Source of the DNA: Haliea sp.
GTDB lineage: Bacteria; Pseudomonadota; Gammaproteobacteria; Pseudomonadales; Halieaceae
Length of the DNA stretch: 64,000 nucleotides
NCBI GenBank assembly: GCA_016704305.1
Contig: JADJAL010000024.1
Span: 1 to 64,000, forward strand
Direction of reading: 5' to 3'
The notes below the pieces were generated by a model. It had not been told where the DNA came from and made no database searches. It was given only the letters and a program-made list of their open reading frames with translations. Positions 1 through 7,437 of this stretch are shown here, in pieces (positions within the stretch are counted from its first letter, which is position 1; every line of letters starts with the position of its first letter). The translations under genes and the position numbers were made by a program.

Positions 1-78
1 GCGAACGGGATTATCGCCGATTTCTTGCCGCTGAACAGTCAGATAATGTAGATGATGGGGCAGGCCGAATCGAGCGGG

Positions 79-953
79 CTAGCCTGCCACGCCTGCACCG
101 CCTCCAACACATTCGGGCGCGGGTTCGAGCAAGGCGAGCGTTGCCGCAAGCAGCGGCCCGGCCTGCGAGCGCAGCCGCAGATGTGCCAGCGCATCCGCCC
201 GCGTGACCCCGGGATTGATGATGGCCAGTTGCCTGCCAAGCCGGTGCGCGTGGCGACAAAAGCGGAATCCCGAAAACACGACGAGTGAGCTGCCTATCGC
301 CAGCAGTGCGTCCGCCCGCTCCAGCGCGTCAATGCACGTGATAACCCGGTTGGCGGGCACCGCGCCGCCAAAAAACACCACGTCTGGCATCAGTTCGCCA
401 GTACAGCGAGGGCATTGGGGCAGTGTAATCTGGTGCAGCCACTCCTGGGGCACTTCCCTATCGCCATCGGGCCGCACGCCGCCTGGCGGTGCAGGTGGGA
501 AGTTGTTATCGGCGGCCAGCAACGCCTGCACGCTGCCCCGTTCGTGCAGGGTTGCACAGCTTAGGCAGCGCACCCGGTCAACCCGGCCGTGCAGGTCGAC
601 CACGCGCGCACTACCCGCGCGTTGGTGCAAGCCATCCACGTTCTGCGTAATCAACAACCGACGAAGCCCAGCGCCTCCAGTCGCGCCAGTGCATGGTGCG
701 CTGCATTCGGCCGGGCATCGCGTATCAACGGCCAGCCGTACCAGGAGCGCGCCCAGTAGCGCCGCCGCGTCCGGGCATCGCGCAGGAAGGCCTGTTCCTG
801 GATAGGCGCGCGGGGCAGCCAGGTGCCCGACTCGTCGCGGTAGGTCGGGATACCGGATGCCGCGCTGATGCCCGCGCCGGTCAGCACCACCAGGCGGGGA
901 TGGGCGACCAGAAAGTCGGCGAGCGCTTCGCTGTCTCGTTGCAGAGTGTCCAT
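79..953 (-). CDS. Sir2-family NAD-dependent protein deacylase (frameshifted)
   Basis: Sirtuin: removes acyl groups from lysine using NAD+. Two reading frames together make one protein. The upstream frame (953 to about 661) has the NAD-binding GAGISAASGIPTYRD segment. The downstream frame (about 660 to 79) has TQNVDGLHQRAG, the catalytic His in VDLHGR, and the zinc pairs CLSC and CPRC. About 290 residues in all, normal for class II (SIRT4-like) bacterial sirtuins. The frames join if one base is restored near 660, giving a continuous ...LEALGF-V-RLLITQN... product. I start at the ATG at 953; an in-frame ATG at 1013 would overlap the hydrolase gene. It is the last gene of a likely fabV-hydrolase-sirtuin operon. 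Whether the break is real or a sequencing error cannot be told here. Confidence 0.88.
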
Positions 954-981
954 ACGCTCAGTATACGGGTCAGTGTTGCAA

Positions 982-1812
982 TCAGATGAAACTCCACGTG
1001 TCATCCTCTGCATGCAAGCGCGCGCGCTGTTCCTGCTGCAGTTTGATCAGATGCGCCGACAGCGACAGCATCGCCATCTTGTGCAAACTGGTATTCACGT
1101 CGTCGTAGACCACCTTCACCAGTTCATCCAGCGGCGCGCGGCCGGTTTTGCGCAAGCCGTCGATGACTTTCTGTTCGCGCTGCAGGCGGTGCTTGACCAG
1201 CCAGTCCACGGCGGCCACCGGCTCGGGCATCACGTCACCGTGTCCGGGTGCGATGAACTTGAGCGGGTATTGGAGCAGGAGTTGCAGCGACTCGATGTAC
1301 GCCTTCATGTCGCCGCTGGGCGGGATGATGACCACCGTCGAGCCATTCATGATGTGGTCGCCGGCGAACAACATGCCCTCCTCTTCCAGCAGGTAGCAAT
1401 AGTGATTGCCGACATGGCCGGGCGTGTGTACCGCGCGCAGCGTAAACTCCTTTGTTGCCAGCACGAAATCATGCTGCACTTCCTGCGTCGGTTTGAAGGT
1501 GTTGTCCTGGAACATGTCATCGGGCGGCGATGCGCCGATCACCTGCGCGCCGGTCGCCTCGGCCACTGCCCGCCAGGCGGGCGAATGATCCGGGTGCGTG
1601 TGGGTGCAGACGATCCAGCGTATGCGGTCTCCTGCCGCAGCAAGAATCGCATCGATGTGGGCGGGAATGGCTGGGCCCGGGTCCAGCACCGCGACTTCGT
1701 TGTCCCCCAGCAGATAGGTGTTGGTGCCGGGCCCGGTCATCACGCCGGGGTTGGGCGCGACGAGCCGCCGCACGCGCGGGTTGAGGCGAAACGGGACGCC
1801 GTGCTCGAACAT
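982..1812 (-). CDS. LACTB2-like metallo-beta-lactamase-fold hydrolase
   Basis: Metallo-beta-lactamase fold hydrolase of about 276 residues. The zinc motif HTHPDH is followed by further ligand regions HTPGHVGNH, AGDHIM and APGHGD. The C-terminal 70 residues look like the small winged-helix domain found in LACTB2-type proteins (KHRLQREQKVIDGL...). The family includes endoribonucleases and thioesterase-like enzymes; the substrate here is not known. The open frame runs 75 codons further upstream inside fabV, but those residues are low-complexity antisense-like sequence, and an ATG at 1812 lies only 4 bases after the fabV stop, so I use it. Tight spacing suggests cotranscription with fabV. Confidence 0.85.
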   Translation of the reverse strand: MFEHGVPFRLNPRVRRLVAPNPGVMTGPGTNTYLLGDNEVAVLDPGPAIPAHIDAILAAAGDRIRWIVCTHTHPDHSPAWRAVAEATGAQVIGASPPDDMFQDNTFKPTQEVQHDFVLATKEFTLRAVHTPGHVGNHYCYLLEEEGMLFAGDHIMNGSTVVIIPPSGDMKAYIESLQLLLQYPLKFIAPGHGDVMPEPVAAVDWLVKHRLQREQKVIDGLRKTGRAPLDELVKVVYDDVNTSLHKMAMLSLSAHLIKLQQEQRARLHAEDDTWSFI

Positions 1813-1816
1813 GGGC

Positions 1817-3007
1817 CTAGACCATCTGCGCGATGGCGACGTCGGGATTGACGTCGGCGTCATAGTCCACGCCATCCACCTCGAAGCCAAACAGTTGCAG
1901 GAACTCGCGCTTGTAACCGGCGAAATCGGAGAGCTGGTGCAGCGTATCGGTGTTAATGCGCTCCCACAGTTGCGCCACTGCTGCCTGTATCGCCGGGTCC
2001 AGTTCCTTGCGGTCGGCGCGCAGGCGGCCTTCGTCATCCAGCTGCGGCGCTGCGTTGTACAGGGAATCGCGAAACAAGCCGTCGATCTGCTCGATACAAC
2101 TCTCGTGCACGCCCTGCTCTTTCATCACTTTGAACAGCAGCGCGAGGTAGATCGGCATCGCGGGAATCGCGGCACTGGCCTGCGTGACGACGGCCTTGAG
2201 TACGGAGACGCGCGCATCGCCGCCCTTTTTGGCAAGGCGTTCACGAATGCTTATGACGCGCTTGTCCAGGTCCTTCTTCGCGGCGCCGATGGTGCCGTGC
2301 CAGTAGATGTCCCAGGTGAGCTTCTCGCCGATGTAGGTATACGCCGTGGTTTTGGCGCCATCTGCCAGCACGCCGGCATCGTCGAGCGCGTCGATCCACA
2401 TCTGCCAGTCTTCGCCGCCCATGACCGCGACGGTGTTGTCGATCTCCTCCTGCGTGGCCGCTTCGAGGTGGAAATCCTGCACTTCTTCCTTGTCTGTATT
2501 CACGCCTTTTTGCGTGGCGGCAGCGCCGATGGGTTTCAGCGTGGAGCTGTGCACCACGCCGGTGACCGGGTGTTGCCTGCGCGGCGAGGCCAGGCTGTAG
2601 ACGACCAGATCGACCTGCCCCAGATCGGCCTTGATTGTGGCGATCGCCTTCTGCTTGATCTCGTTACTGAACGCATCGCCGTTGATGCTTTTCGCGTAGA
2701 GTCCTTCGGCCTCGGCGTATTTGTGGAACGCGGCGGAGTTGTACCAGCCCGCCGTGCCAGGTTTTGTCTCCGTACCTTCTTTCTCGAAGAAGATGCCCAG
2801 CGTCGAGGCACCGCAACCGAAGGCGGCGGTGATGCGCGATGAAAGGCCGTAACCGGTGGACGCGCCGATCACCAGCACACGCTTCGGGCCATTCTCGATT
2901 TTCCCCCGGCCTTTGACGTAATCGATCTGCCGCTTGACGTTGGCATCGCAACCCGTGGGGTGGGTGGTAATACAGAGAAAGCCGCGTACGCGTGGTTTGA
3001 TGATCAT
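1817..3007 (-). CDS. fabV: trans-2-enoyl-ACP/CoA reductase FabV
   Basis: NADH-dependent enoyl reductase of type II fatty acid synthesis (the triclosan-resistant FabV class); also acts on enoyl-CoA. 396 residues, the family norm of about 400. N-terminus MIIKPRVRGFLCITTHPTG is the typical FabV start, so I discard 50 upstream codons of the open frame. The nucleotide-binding loop is GASTGYGLSSR, and the Y-x8-K active site is seen as Y-WHGTIGAA-K. The product would work in the cytoplasm on the last step of each elongation cycle. First gene of a minus-strand row with the hydrolase and the sirtuin; divergent from miaE. Confidence 0.95.
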   Translation of the reverse strand: MIIKPRVRGFLCITTHPTGCDANVKRQIDYVKGRGKIENGPKRVLVIGASTGYGLSSRITAAFGCGASTLGIFFEKEGTETKPGTAGWYNSAAFHKYAEAEGLYAKSINGDAFSNEIKQKAIATIKADLGQVDLVVYSLASPRRQHPVTGVVHSSTLKPIGAAATQKGVNTDKEEVQDFHLEAATQEEIDNTVAVMGGEDWQMWIDALDDAGVLADGAKTTAYTYIGEKLTWDIYWHGTIGAAKKDLDKRVISIRERLAKKGGDARVSVLKAVVTQASAAIPAMPIYLALLFKVMKEQGVHESCIEQIDGLFRDSLYNAAPQLDDEGRLRADRKELDPAIQAAVAQLWERINTDTLHQLSDFAGYKREFLQLFGFEVDGVDYDADVNPDVAIAQMV

Positions 3008-3043
3008 TGGCGAGTGAGTCCTGATGTGTGGATCGATGTGGTA

Positions 3044-3060
3044 CTGGCACTGTGTGCCAG
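3044..3060. promoter_or_regulatory. 17-bp palindrome upstream of fabV
   Basis: CTGGCAC and GTGCCAG arms separated by TGT, 37 bases upstream of the fabV ATG and in the 198-base divergent space before miaE. This is what an operator for a dimeric repressor looks like. No regulator is identified; it does not match the Pseudomonas PsrA box that I know. Confidence 0.4.
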
Positions 3061-3205
3061 CCCTGAAACGACTGGCGAGTTTAACATACCGATCACGCAC
3101 CGCTGCAAGCTGTAAGGCATTTGGCGTAGCGCTCGAATTCTTGTGTTCGCTGTTCACTTACAGTTCAATAGCAATCCCATTTTTACCGACTCAATCATTT
3201 CCCGT

Positions 3206-3784
3206 ATGCCGGATTCACCACTTCGATTCGCCACGCCAGCCACCTGGACCGATGCGGTACTGGCGGACTTCGACAGCTTCCTGCTGGACCACGCGACCGC
3301 CGAGAAAAAAGCCTCCGGCATGGCGATCTCGATGCTCTCTCACTACCCCGATCGCACGGAACTGGTCACCGCCATGGCAGACCTCGCGATTGAGGAGCTG
3401 ACCCACTATCGTGAAGTGGTGAAGTGGATACACCAGCGCGGGCTGACGATTACGCCGGACCAGAAAGATCCTTATGTCGTGGCATTTCGCGAATCGATTC
3501 GCCAGGGCCGTGAGGTTTACCTGCTGGATCGCCTGTTGACCGCAAGCATCATCGAAGCGCGCGGCGCGGAGCGCTTTGCACTGGTCGCGGCGGCGCTGGA
3601 GCCAGGACCGCTGAAAAAGTTTTACCAGTCCATCGCGCGGTCCGAGGAGCGGCATTTCGAGTTGTTTCTGGATCTGGCGAGAAAGTACCTTGCGCCCGAC
3701 ATGATCGAACAGCGCTGGGATGAGTTGCTGGATATCGAGGCGGCGCTGGTCGAGGGCCTGCCGATTCGCGCCGCGTTGCACTGA
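3206..3784 (+). CDS. miaE: tRNA 2-methylthio-N6-isopentenyladenosine-37 hydroxylase MiaE
   Basis: Non-haem diiron monooxygenase that hydroxylates ms2i6A37 of tRNA. 192 residues. Family hallmark near the N-terminus: LLDHATAEKKASGMAIS. Two carboxylate/His pairs expected for the diiron site are visible: EELTHYRE (ExxH) and SEERHFEL (ExxH). The start ATG (MPDSPLRF) was chosen over an upstream in-frame ATG at 3143, which adds 21 residues absent from the family. The stop codon TGA shares its last base with the ATG of a 22-codon mini-ORF, so translation coupling to the next genes is likely. Confidence 0.9.
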   Translation: MPDSPLRFATPATWTDAVLADFDSFLLDHATAEKKASGMAISMLSHYPDRTELVTAMADLAIEELTHYREVVKWIHQRGLTITPDQKDPYVVAFRESIRQGREVYLLDRLLTASIIEARGAERFALVAAALEPGPLKKFYQSIARSEERHFELFLDLARKYLAPDMIEQRWDELLDIEAALVEGLPIRAALH

Positions 3785-3852
3785 TGAACGCGGCCACGAA
3801 TATCACTGTCCTGTTGTTGTCCTCGGCAATGCTACTCGCCGCCGCATCGTAA
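3784..3852 (+). CDS. 22-residue hydrophobic mini-ORF bridging miaE and the glycosyltransferase
   Basis: ATG at 3784 overlaps the miaE stop (TGATG), and the TAA stop at 3850-3852 overlaps the ATG of the glycosyltransferase (TAATG). The peptide is short and apolar: MNAATNITVLLL followed by SSAMLLAAAS. It looks like a single membrane-spanning or signal-like peptide. The exact double overlap, and the lack of a clear Shine-Dalgarno in front of the glycosyltransferase, suggest a translated coupling peptide. Chance is possible for so short an ORF. Confidence 0.35.
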   Translation: MNAATNITVLLLSSAMLLAAAS

Positions 3853-5288
3853 TGCGCACCGCAACGCGCGATGCCGTCGCACTGCGTCGCTACCTGCAAC
3901 GGCATGCGGAAACTGGCCTGCCTGAGCACGTTTTTAGCACACCGCATTGGCAGCAGGTGCTGGTGATTCCCGCCTACCGCGAGTCATCCGCGCTGCTTGA
4001 ACGGTTGGCGCAATTACCTGAAGGCGACGGCAGAACGCTGGTGATCCTGGTACTGAATCGCCCGGACTCCGACACTGATCCGCTGGCCAATGCCGGGTTG
4101 CGCGATGCGCTGGCGCACTCGATCCCGCAGCAGGGTCGCCTGCCGCAGGAACGCCTGCCGCAGGGTCGCCTGCCGCAGGCAATGCGCGACACGGTACCGG
4201 TCCATTGCCTTAACCCGCACACTGACCTGTACCTGTACGACATGGAAATGCTGCGCGGGCCGACACCCGGCGCGCAGGGTGTCGGCCTCGCGCGCAAAAC
4301 AGGCTGCGATATCGCACTGCAGTGGATGGCCGCCGGCGGTATCAGCGGCCAGTGGCTGTGCAGTACCGATGCCGATGCGACGCTGCCGACTGCGTATTTT
4401 GCGCAACTCGAAAGCGCAGCACCGGGCGCAGTCGCCGCCGTGTTCCCGTTCCGACACATGCCCGGCGATGACGCGGCGTGCACTCACGCCACCGCATTGT
4501 ATGAACTGCGCCTGCACCACTACGTGCTGGGACTGGAATACGCAAACTCACCCTACGCCTTCCACACGCTCGGCAGCAGCCTGGCGATTCGCGCAAACGC
4601 CTATGCGCATGTGCACGGATTTCCCAAACGCGCGGGCGCGGAAGATTTTTACCTGCTGAACAAGCTGGCGAAGCTGGGGGCTGTTGCACGACTGCAAGGT
4701 GACTGTATCGAATTGCAATCGCGGCACTCGTCGCGTGTCCCGTTTGGCACCGGCCCCGCGGTGGCCGCAATCATGGCCGCCGAACATGCGAACGATGCGG
4801 CGCTGTTTTACCATCCGCAGTGTTTTGAGGCATTGGCTGCGTTGCTGGCCAGTTTGCCTGCGCTGGCGGCAGAACCGGAGCGAGCTATCGCCGGCTTGTT
4901 GCGCGACCATGGACTGCATGCGTTGCTGGCCCGCCACGCTGAGGCAGCGCTCGATACGCTGGGCATCGCGGCTGCCCTCGCCCACTGCCGGCGCCAGTCA
5001 AGCACCGCTGCGCAATTCCAGCGTCACTTTCACCAGTGGTTTGACGGCTTCCGCACGTTGAAATTTATCCATGCGCTGCGCGACGCCGGCTGGCCATCCT
5101 GCTCTTTGCGCGAACGGGAGGGATTGGCGCCGCAGCTTTGGCCGCAGCCAAAGACAAAACCACAGTCGCAACGACACAACCAACTTGAGCGGCAACCAGA
5201 ACCACGTATACAGCCTCTAGCCGCAGAGGGTGTGCACAATATTGAACAATTGCTGCGGACCCTTCACCAGCACTGGGGCTGGCAGTAA
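3852..5288 (+). CDS. glycosyltransferase family 2-like protein
   Basis: About 478 residues. The N-terminal part has the GT2 nucleotide-sugar-binding look: QQVLVIPAYRESSALLERL, then WLCSTDADATLP, a DxD-type acidic motif, then GAEDFYLLNKLAKLG, which resembles the ED acceptor/base region. The C-terminal 180 residues are not recognised and are rich in Gln, Arg and Pro near the end. No signal peptide or membrane segment is evident. An in-frame 15-base tandem repeat (positions 4123-4182) inserts a QGRLP/QERLP run. I start at ATG 3852 rather than 44 codons upstream, because upstream codons overlap miaE in another frame. The final Gln-stop lies inside the duplicated aceF-end repeat. Substrate unknown. 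Confidence 0.75.
   Translation: MRTATRDAVALRRYLQRHAETGLPEHVFSTPHWQQVLVIPAYRESSALLERLAQLPEGDGRTLVILVLNRPDSDTDPLANAGLRDALAHSIPQQGRLPQERLPQGRLPQAMRDTVPVHCLNPHTDLYLYDMEMLRGPTPGAQGVGLARKTGCDIALQWMAAGGISGQWLCSTDADATLPTAYFAQLESAAPGAVAAVFPFRHMPGDDAACTHATALYELRLHHYVLGLEYANSPYAFHTLGSSLAIRANAYAHVHGFPKRAGAEDFYLLNKLAKLGAVARLQGDCIELQSRHSSRVPFGTGPAVAAIMAAEHANDAALFYHPQCFEALAALLASLPALAAEPERAIAGLLRDHGLHALLARHAEAALDTLGIAAALAHCRRQSSTAAQFQRHFHQWFDGFRTLKFIHALRDAGWPSCSLREREGLAPQLWPQPKTKPQSQRHNQLERQPEPRIQPLAAEGVHNIEQLLRTLHQHWGWQ
4123..4182 (+). repeat. In-frame 15-base tandem repeat in the glycosyltransferase
   Basis: Units CGCCTGCCGCAGGAA, CGCCTGCCGCAGGGT and a third partial copy, preceded by a degenerate copy. 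Each unit keeps the reading frame and encodes RLPQ plus one variable residue (G or E). It could change length by replication slippage. Confidence 0.75.
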
Positions 5289-5372
5289 CGCCTACATGCT
5301 CAACTGGCGAATATCGCCGAGCAGGTTCACAACTTGCGTGAGGAAGCGGCCGCCATCGCCGCCGTTCAGCAC
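5276..5372. repeat. Duplicated aceF 3' end, copy 1
   Basis: This stretch repeats 5925-6021 at an offset of 649 bases, with about nine mismatches over 91 bases by eye. It contains the stop codon of the glycosyltransferase on the plus strand and, on minus, a copy of the last 26 AceF codons (NGGDGGRFLTQ ... RQLSM plus stop). The two copies flank the toxin-antitoxin remnant. Confidence 0.85.
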
Positions 5373-5561
5373 GCCGCCGCCTTCCAGCACGAAAAGCCAG
5401 GGCGGTGGATAAAGCACAATCGCTAACCGAACATCAGACTGAGCATTTTCTGCAATTGATAGCGTGGTCGCCGCAATTTGCTCGATCAAGTTACTCTGAC
5501 CCCTTGATTGCCAGATGTCGGCGCGATCCCGCTGTGCCTCCGGCGTCCATATTACCCTCAC
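5292..5561 (-). pseudogene. Truncated ParE/RelE-type toxin fused to duplicated AceF tail
   Basis: The first 17 residues (RVIWTPEAQRDRADIWQ) match the start of RelE/ParE-superfamily toxins of the plasmid-stabilisation type. After that the protein no longer resembles the family. The middle 45 residues are unrecognised, and the last 26 are a shifted copy of the AceF C-terminus. The break coincides with a small inverted-repeat element at 5485-5508. Start is GTG overlapping the antitoxin stop (GTGA). The conserved C-terminal catalytic part of ParE is missing, so I expect no toxin activity. Confidence 0.7.
5485..5508. repeat. REP-like inverted repeat inside the toxin gene
   Basis: ATCAAG and CTTGAT arms around TTACTCTGACCC. 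The core TTACTCTGACCCC is, from memory, a common intergenic repeat in gammaproteobacteria often seen near REP-associated transposases. It lies exactly where the ParE homology stops. Confidence 0.5.
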
Positions 5562-5836
5562 TCCTGACTCGCGACTCCGGCGCGCCGAATGACGAACTCG
5601 GCTTCGACTTCATCATTCGGCCGCCCCTGACCAGCGTGCATTGAGGCCCGGCCAGCCTCGACCTTGCGTCGCAGGAAATCATCATATTCCCGGGCTTCGC
5701 GCTGGCGTTGGACAAACTCGCGCATCAACTCGCGCAGTACCTGTGAGGCCGGCCTGTGAGCGGCCTCGGCTTCCGCCATGAATTCGTCACGCAGTTCAGG
5801 TTCCAGCTTCATTGTAAAAACCGCTTCTTTTGCCAT
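5558..5836 (-). CDS. Ribbon-helix-helix type antitoxin of a type II module
   Basis: 92 residues. The N-terminus MAKEAVFTMKLEPELRDEF followed by AEAEAAHRPASQVLRELM is the RHH DNA-binding fold of ParD/StbD-type antitoxins. The C-terminal half (EYDDFLRRKVEAGRASMHAG) is the toxin-binding arm seen with RelE/ParE partners. It overlaps the toxin remnant by 4 bases and has its own promoter and palindromic operator just upstream. The antitoxin is intact although its partner is truncated, so it may now be an orphan regulator. The cassette sits between aceF and a glycosyltransferase, flanked by a 91-base duplication, which marks it as an insertion. Confidence 0.8.
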   Translation of the reverse strand: MAKEAVFTMKLEPELRDEFMAEAEAAHRPASQVLRELMREFVQRQREAREYDDFLRRKVEAGRASMHAGQGRPNDEVEAEFVIRRAGVASQE

Positions 5837-5854
5837 GGTATGCGCCCTTTTCTT

Positions 5855-5897
5855 TTGGTACTAACCAAGTGTATACCTCGTCAGTATCTTGTACCAA
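5855..5897 (-). promoter_or_regulatory. Antitoxin promoter with palindromic operator
   Basis: On the minus strand TTGGTA (5897-5892), a 16-base spacer and TATACA (5875-5870) form a sigma-70-like promoter. Immediately downstream is a palindrome with TTGGT and ACCAA arms separated by 4 bases (5855-5868). This is a typical autoregulation site for an RHH antitoxin, about 20 bases before its ATG. Confidence 0.6.
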
Positions 5898-5924
5898 CTT
5901 CGCAATACTCGCCATGCTCGACGA

Positions 5925-6021
5925 GGGCTTGCAGTAAGGCCTACATGCTCAACTGGCGGATATCGCCGAGCAGGCTCACCAGTTGCGTGAGAAAGCGTCC
6001 GCCGTCGCCGCCGTTCACCAC
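5925..6021. repeat. aceF 3' end, original copy of the flanking repeat
   Basis: Partner of 5276-5372. This copy is in the intact aceF gene; the repeat runs about 16 bases past the aceF stop into the intergenic space and includes a GCAGTAA string that in copy 1 forms the end of the glycosyltransferase. Confidence 0.85.
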
Positions 6022-7437
6022 ACGGTGATCGTAGGACAGCGCCAGCGGCAGCAGCGTGCGCGGCGCGAATGCACTGCCGTCCCAAACCGGCTTGATGCCC
6101 GCCTTCGAAACGCCCAGGATCGCCACTTCCGGTGTATTCACGATCGGCGTAAAACCGTTGCCGCCGATGTTCCCGAGACTGGATACCGTGAAGCAACCAC
6201 CCTGCATTTCCGCCGGGCTGAGTTTGCGATCCCGGGCCTTGGCTGCAAGCTCGGCGACCTCGGTGGCCAGTTCCCAGATCGTTTTGCGATCGACATCGCG
6301 AATCACAGGCACCACCAGCCCGGCCGGTGTATCCACCGCCATGCCGATGTGGATGTAGTGCTTGTACACCAGGTCCTCGCCGCCGCGCGCCAGCGAGCTG
6401 TTGATTTTGGGATTGTCGCGCAGCGCCACCGCACAGGCCTTGAGCACGAAGGGCAACGGTGAGAGTTTCAGCTCGCGCCGCTCGGCTTCACGCTTGAGCG
6501 TCGCGCGAAAGGCTTCCAGATCGGTGATATCCGCCTCATCGAATTGGGTAACGTGCGGCACGTTCAGCCAACTGCGGTGCATGTTCGCGGCGGTGAGTTT
6601 GTCGAGTTTGCTGCGCTGCGTGATTTCCACGTCGCCGAATTTCCCGAAGTCGATCTCGGGCACTGCAGGCAGCGCGGCGCCGCCGCTTGCGGGAGCGGCG
6701 GGTTCCTGCAACGACTTCTGCACGAACTGCTGCACGTCTTCCTTGAGGATGCGTCCCTGCGGTCCGCTACCTGCAACTCGTGGCAGTGGCACGCCCAGTT
6801 CGCGCGCCAGTTTGCGCACTGCCGGGCCGGCGTAGAATCCTGTGGGTTCGCCCGCATCGGCGTCAGCTGCTGCGGCGGCAACAGGTATCGCAACTGCTTT
6901 CGAGGCTACTTCGGCGGGACTGGCAGAAGATTCACCAGCGGCGACCTCCGCCGTTTCATGCTTGGTTGGCTCAGGTTTAGCCTGTGCATCTTTAGCCGGT
7001 TCACGCTCAGCAGGCTCATCGTCGTCCTTGCCACCGTTGGGCTGTGATTCTGCCTCCGGCGTTGCCACGGGATCTGCGGGTGATGCAGTTTTCGCCGCTG
7101 CGTTGGCAGTTGCGTTAGCCGCCTTTCCCGCCGGAACGCCTGACTCACCCTGCGAAGACGCCTCCTGTGCAGCACCCGAAGCGACTTCAACTTTGATAAT
7201 CGGCGCGCCCTCCGCCAGCTGATCGCCTTCCTTCACCAGCAACTCGACCACGGTACCCGCCAGGGTAGACGGAATCTCCATGGACGCCTTGTCGGACTCC
7301 AGCACGATCAGGCTCTGGTCCAGCGTCACCTGGTCGCCCACGGCCACCAACACTTCAATGACTTCAGCGCCTTCCGCGCCACCGATATCGGGGACTGTGA
7401 CTTGTTCTATGGGCACGATGATGTCCTGTTTGCTCAA
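5941..7437 (-). CDS. aceF: Pyruvate dehydrogenase E2, dihydrolipoamide acetyltransferase
   Basis: Transfers acetyl groups from E1 to CoA in the pyruvate dehydrogenase complex. 498 residues. One lipoyl domain (residues 5-85, lipoylated Lys50 in LESDKASMEIP), a long Ala/Pro/Glu-rich linker, a peripheral subunit-binding domain (about 200-240), and the catalytic domain (about 265-498) with the active-site His in DHRVVNGGDGGRF. The usual Asp after HRV is Asn here, which I recall also from Pseudomonas-type E2p. Single lipoyl domain, unlike the three in E. coli. The start is TTG, and the TTGA string overlaps the aceE stop, so translation is coupled. A second copy of the last 26 codons lies at 5292-5372. 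Confidence 0.95.
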   Translation of the reverse strand: MSKQDIIVPIEQVTVPDIGGAEGAEVIEVLVAVGDQVTLDQSLIVLESDKASMEIPSTLAGTVVELLVKEGDQLAEGAPIIKVEVASGAAQEASSQGESGVPAGKAANATANAAAKTASPADPVATPEAESQPNGGKDDDEPAEREPAKDAQAKPEPTKHETAEVAAGESSASPAEVASKAVAIPVAAAAADADAGEPTGFYAGPAVRKLARELGVPLPRVAGSGPQGRILKEDVQQFVQKSLQEPAAPASGGAALPAVPEIDFGKFGDVEITQRSKLDKLTAANMHRSWLNVPHVTQFDEADITDLEAFRATLKREAERRELKLSPLPFVLKACAVALRDNPKINSSLARGGEDLVYKHYIHIGMAVDTPAGLVVPVIRDVDRKTIWELATEVAELAAKARDRKLSPAEMQGGCFTVSSLGNIGGNGFTPIVNTPEVAILGVSKAGIKPVWDGSAFAPRTLLPLALSYDHRVVNGGDGGRFLTQLVSLLGDIRQLSM

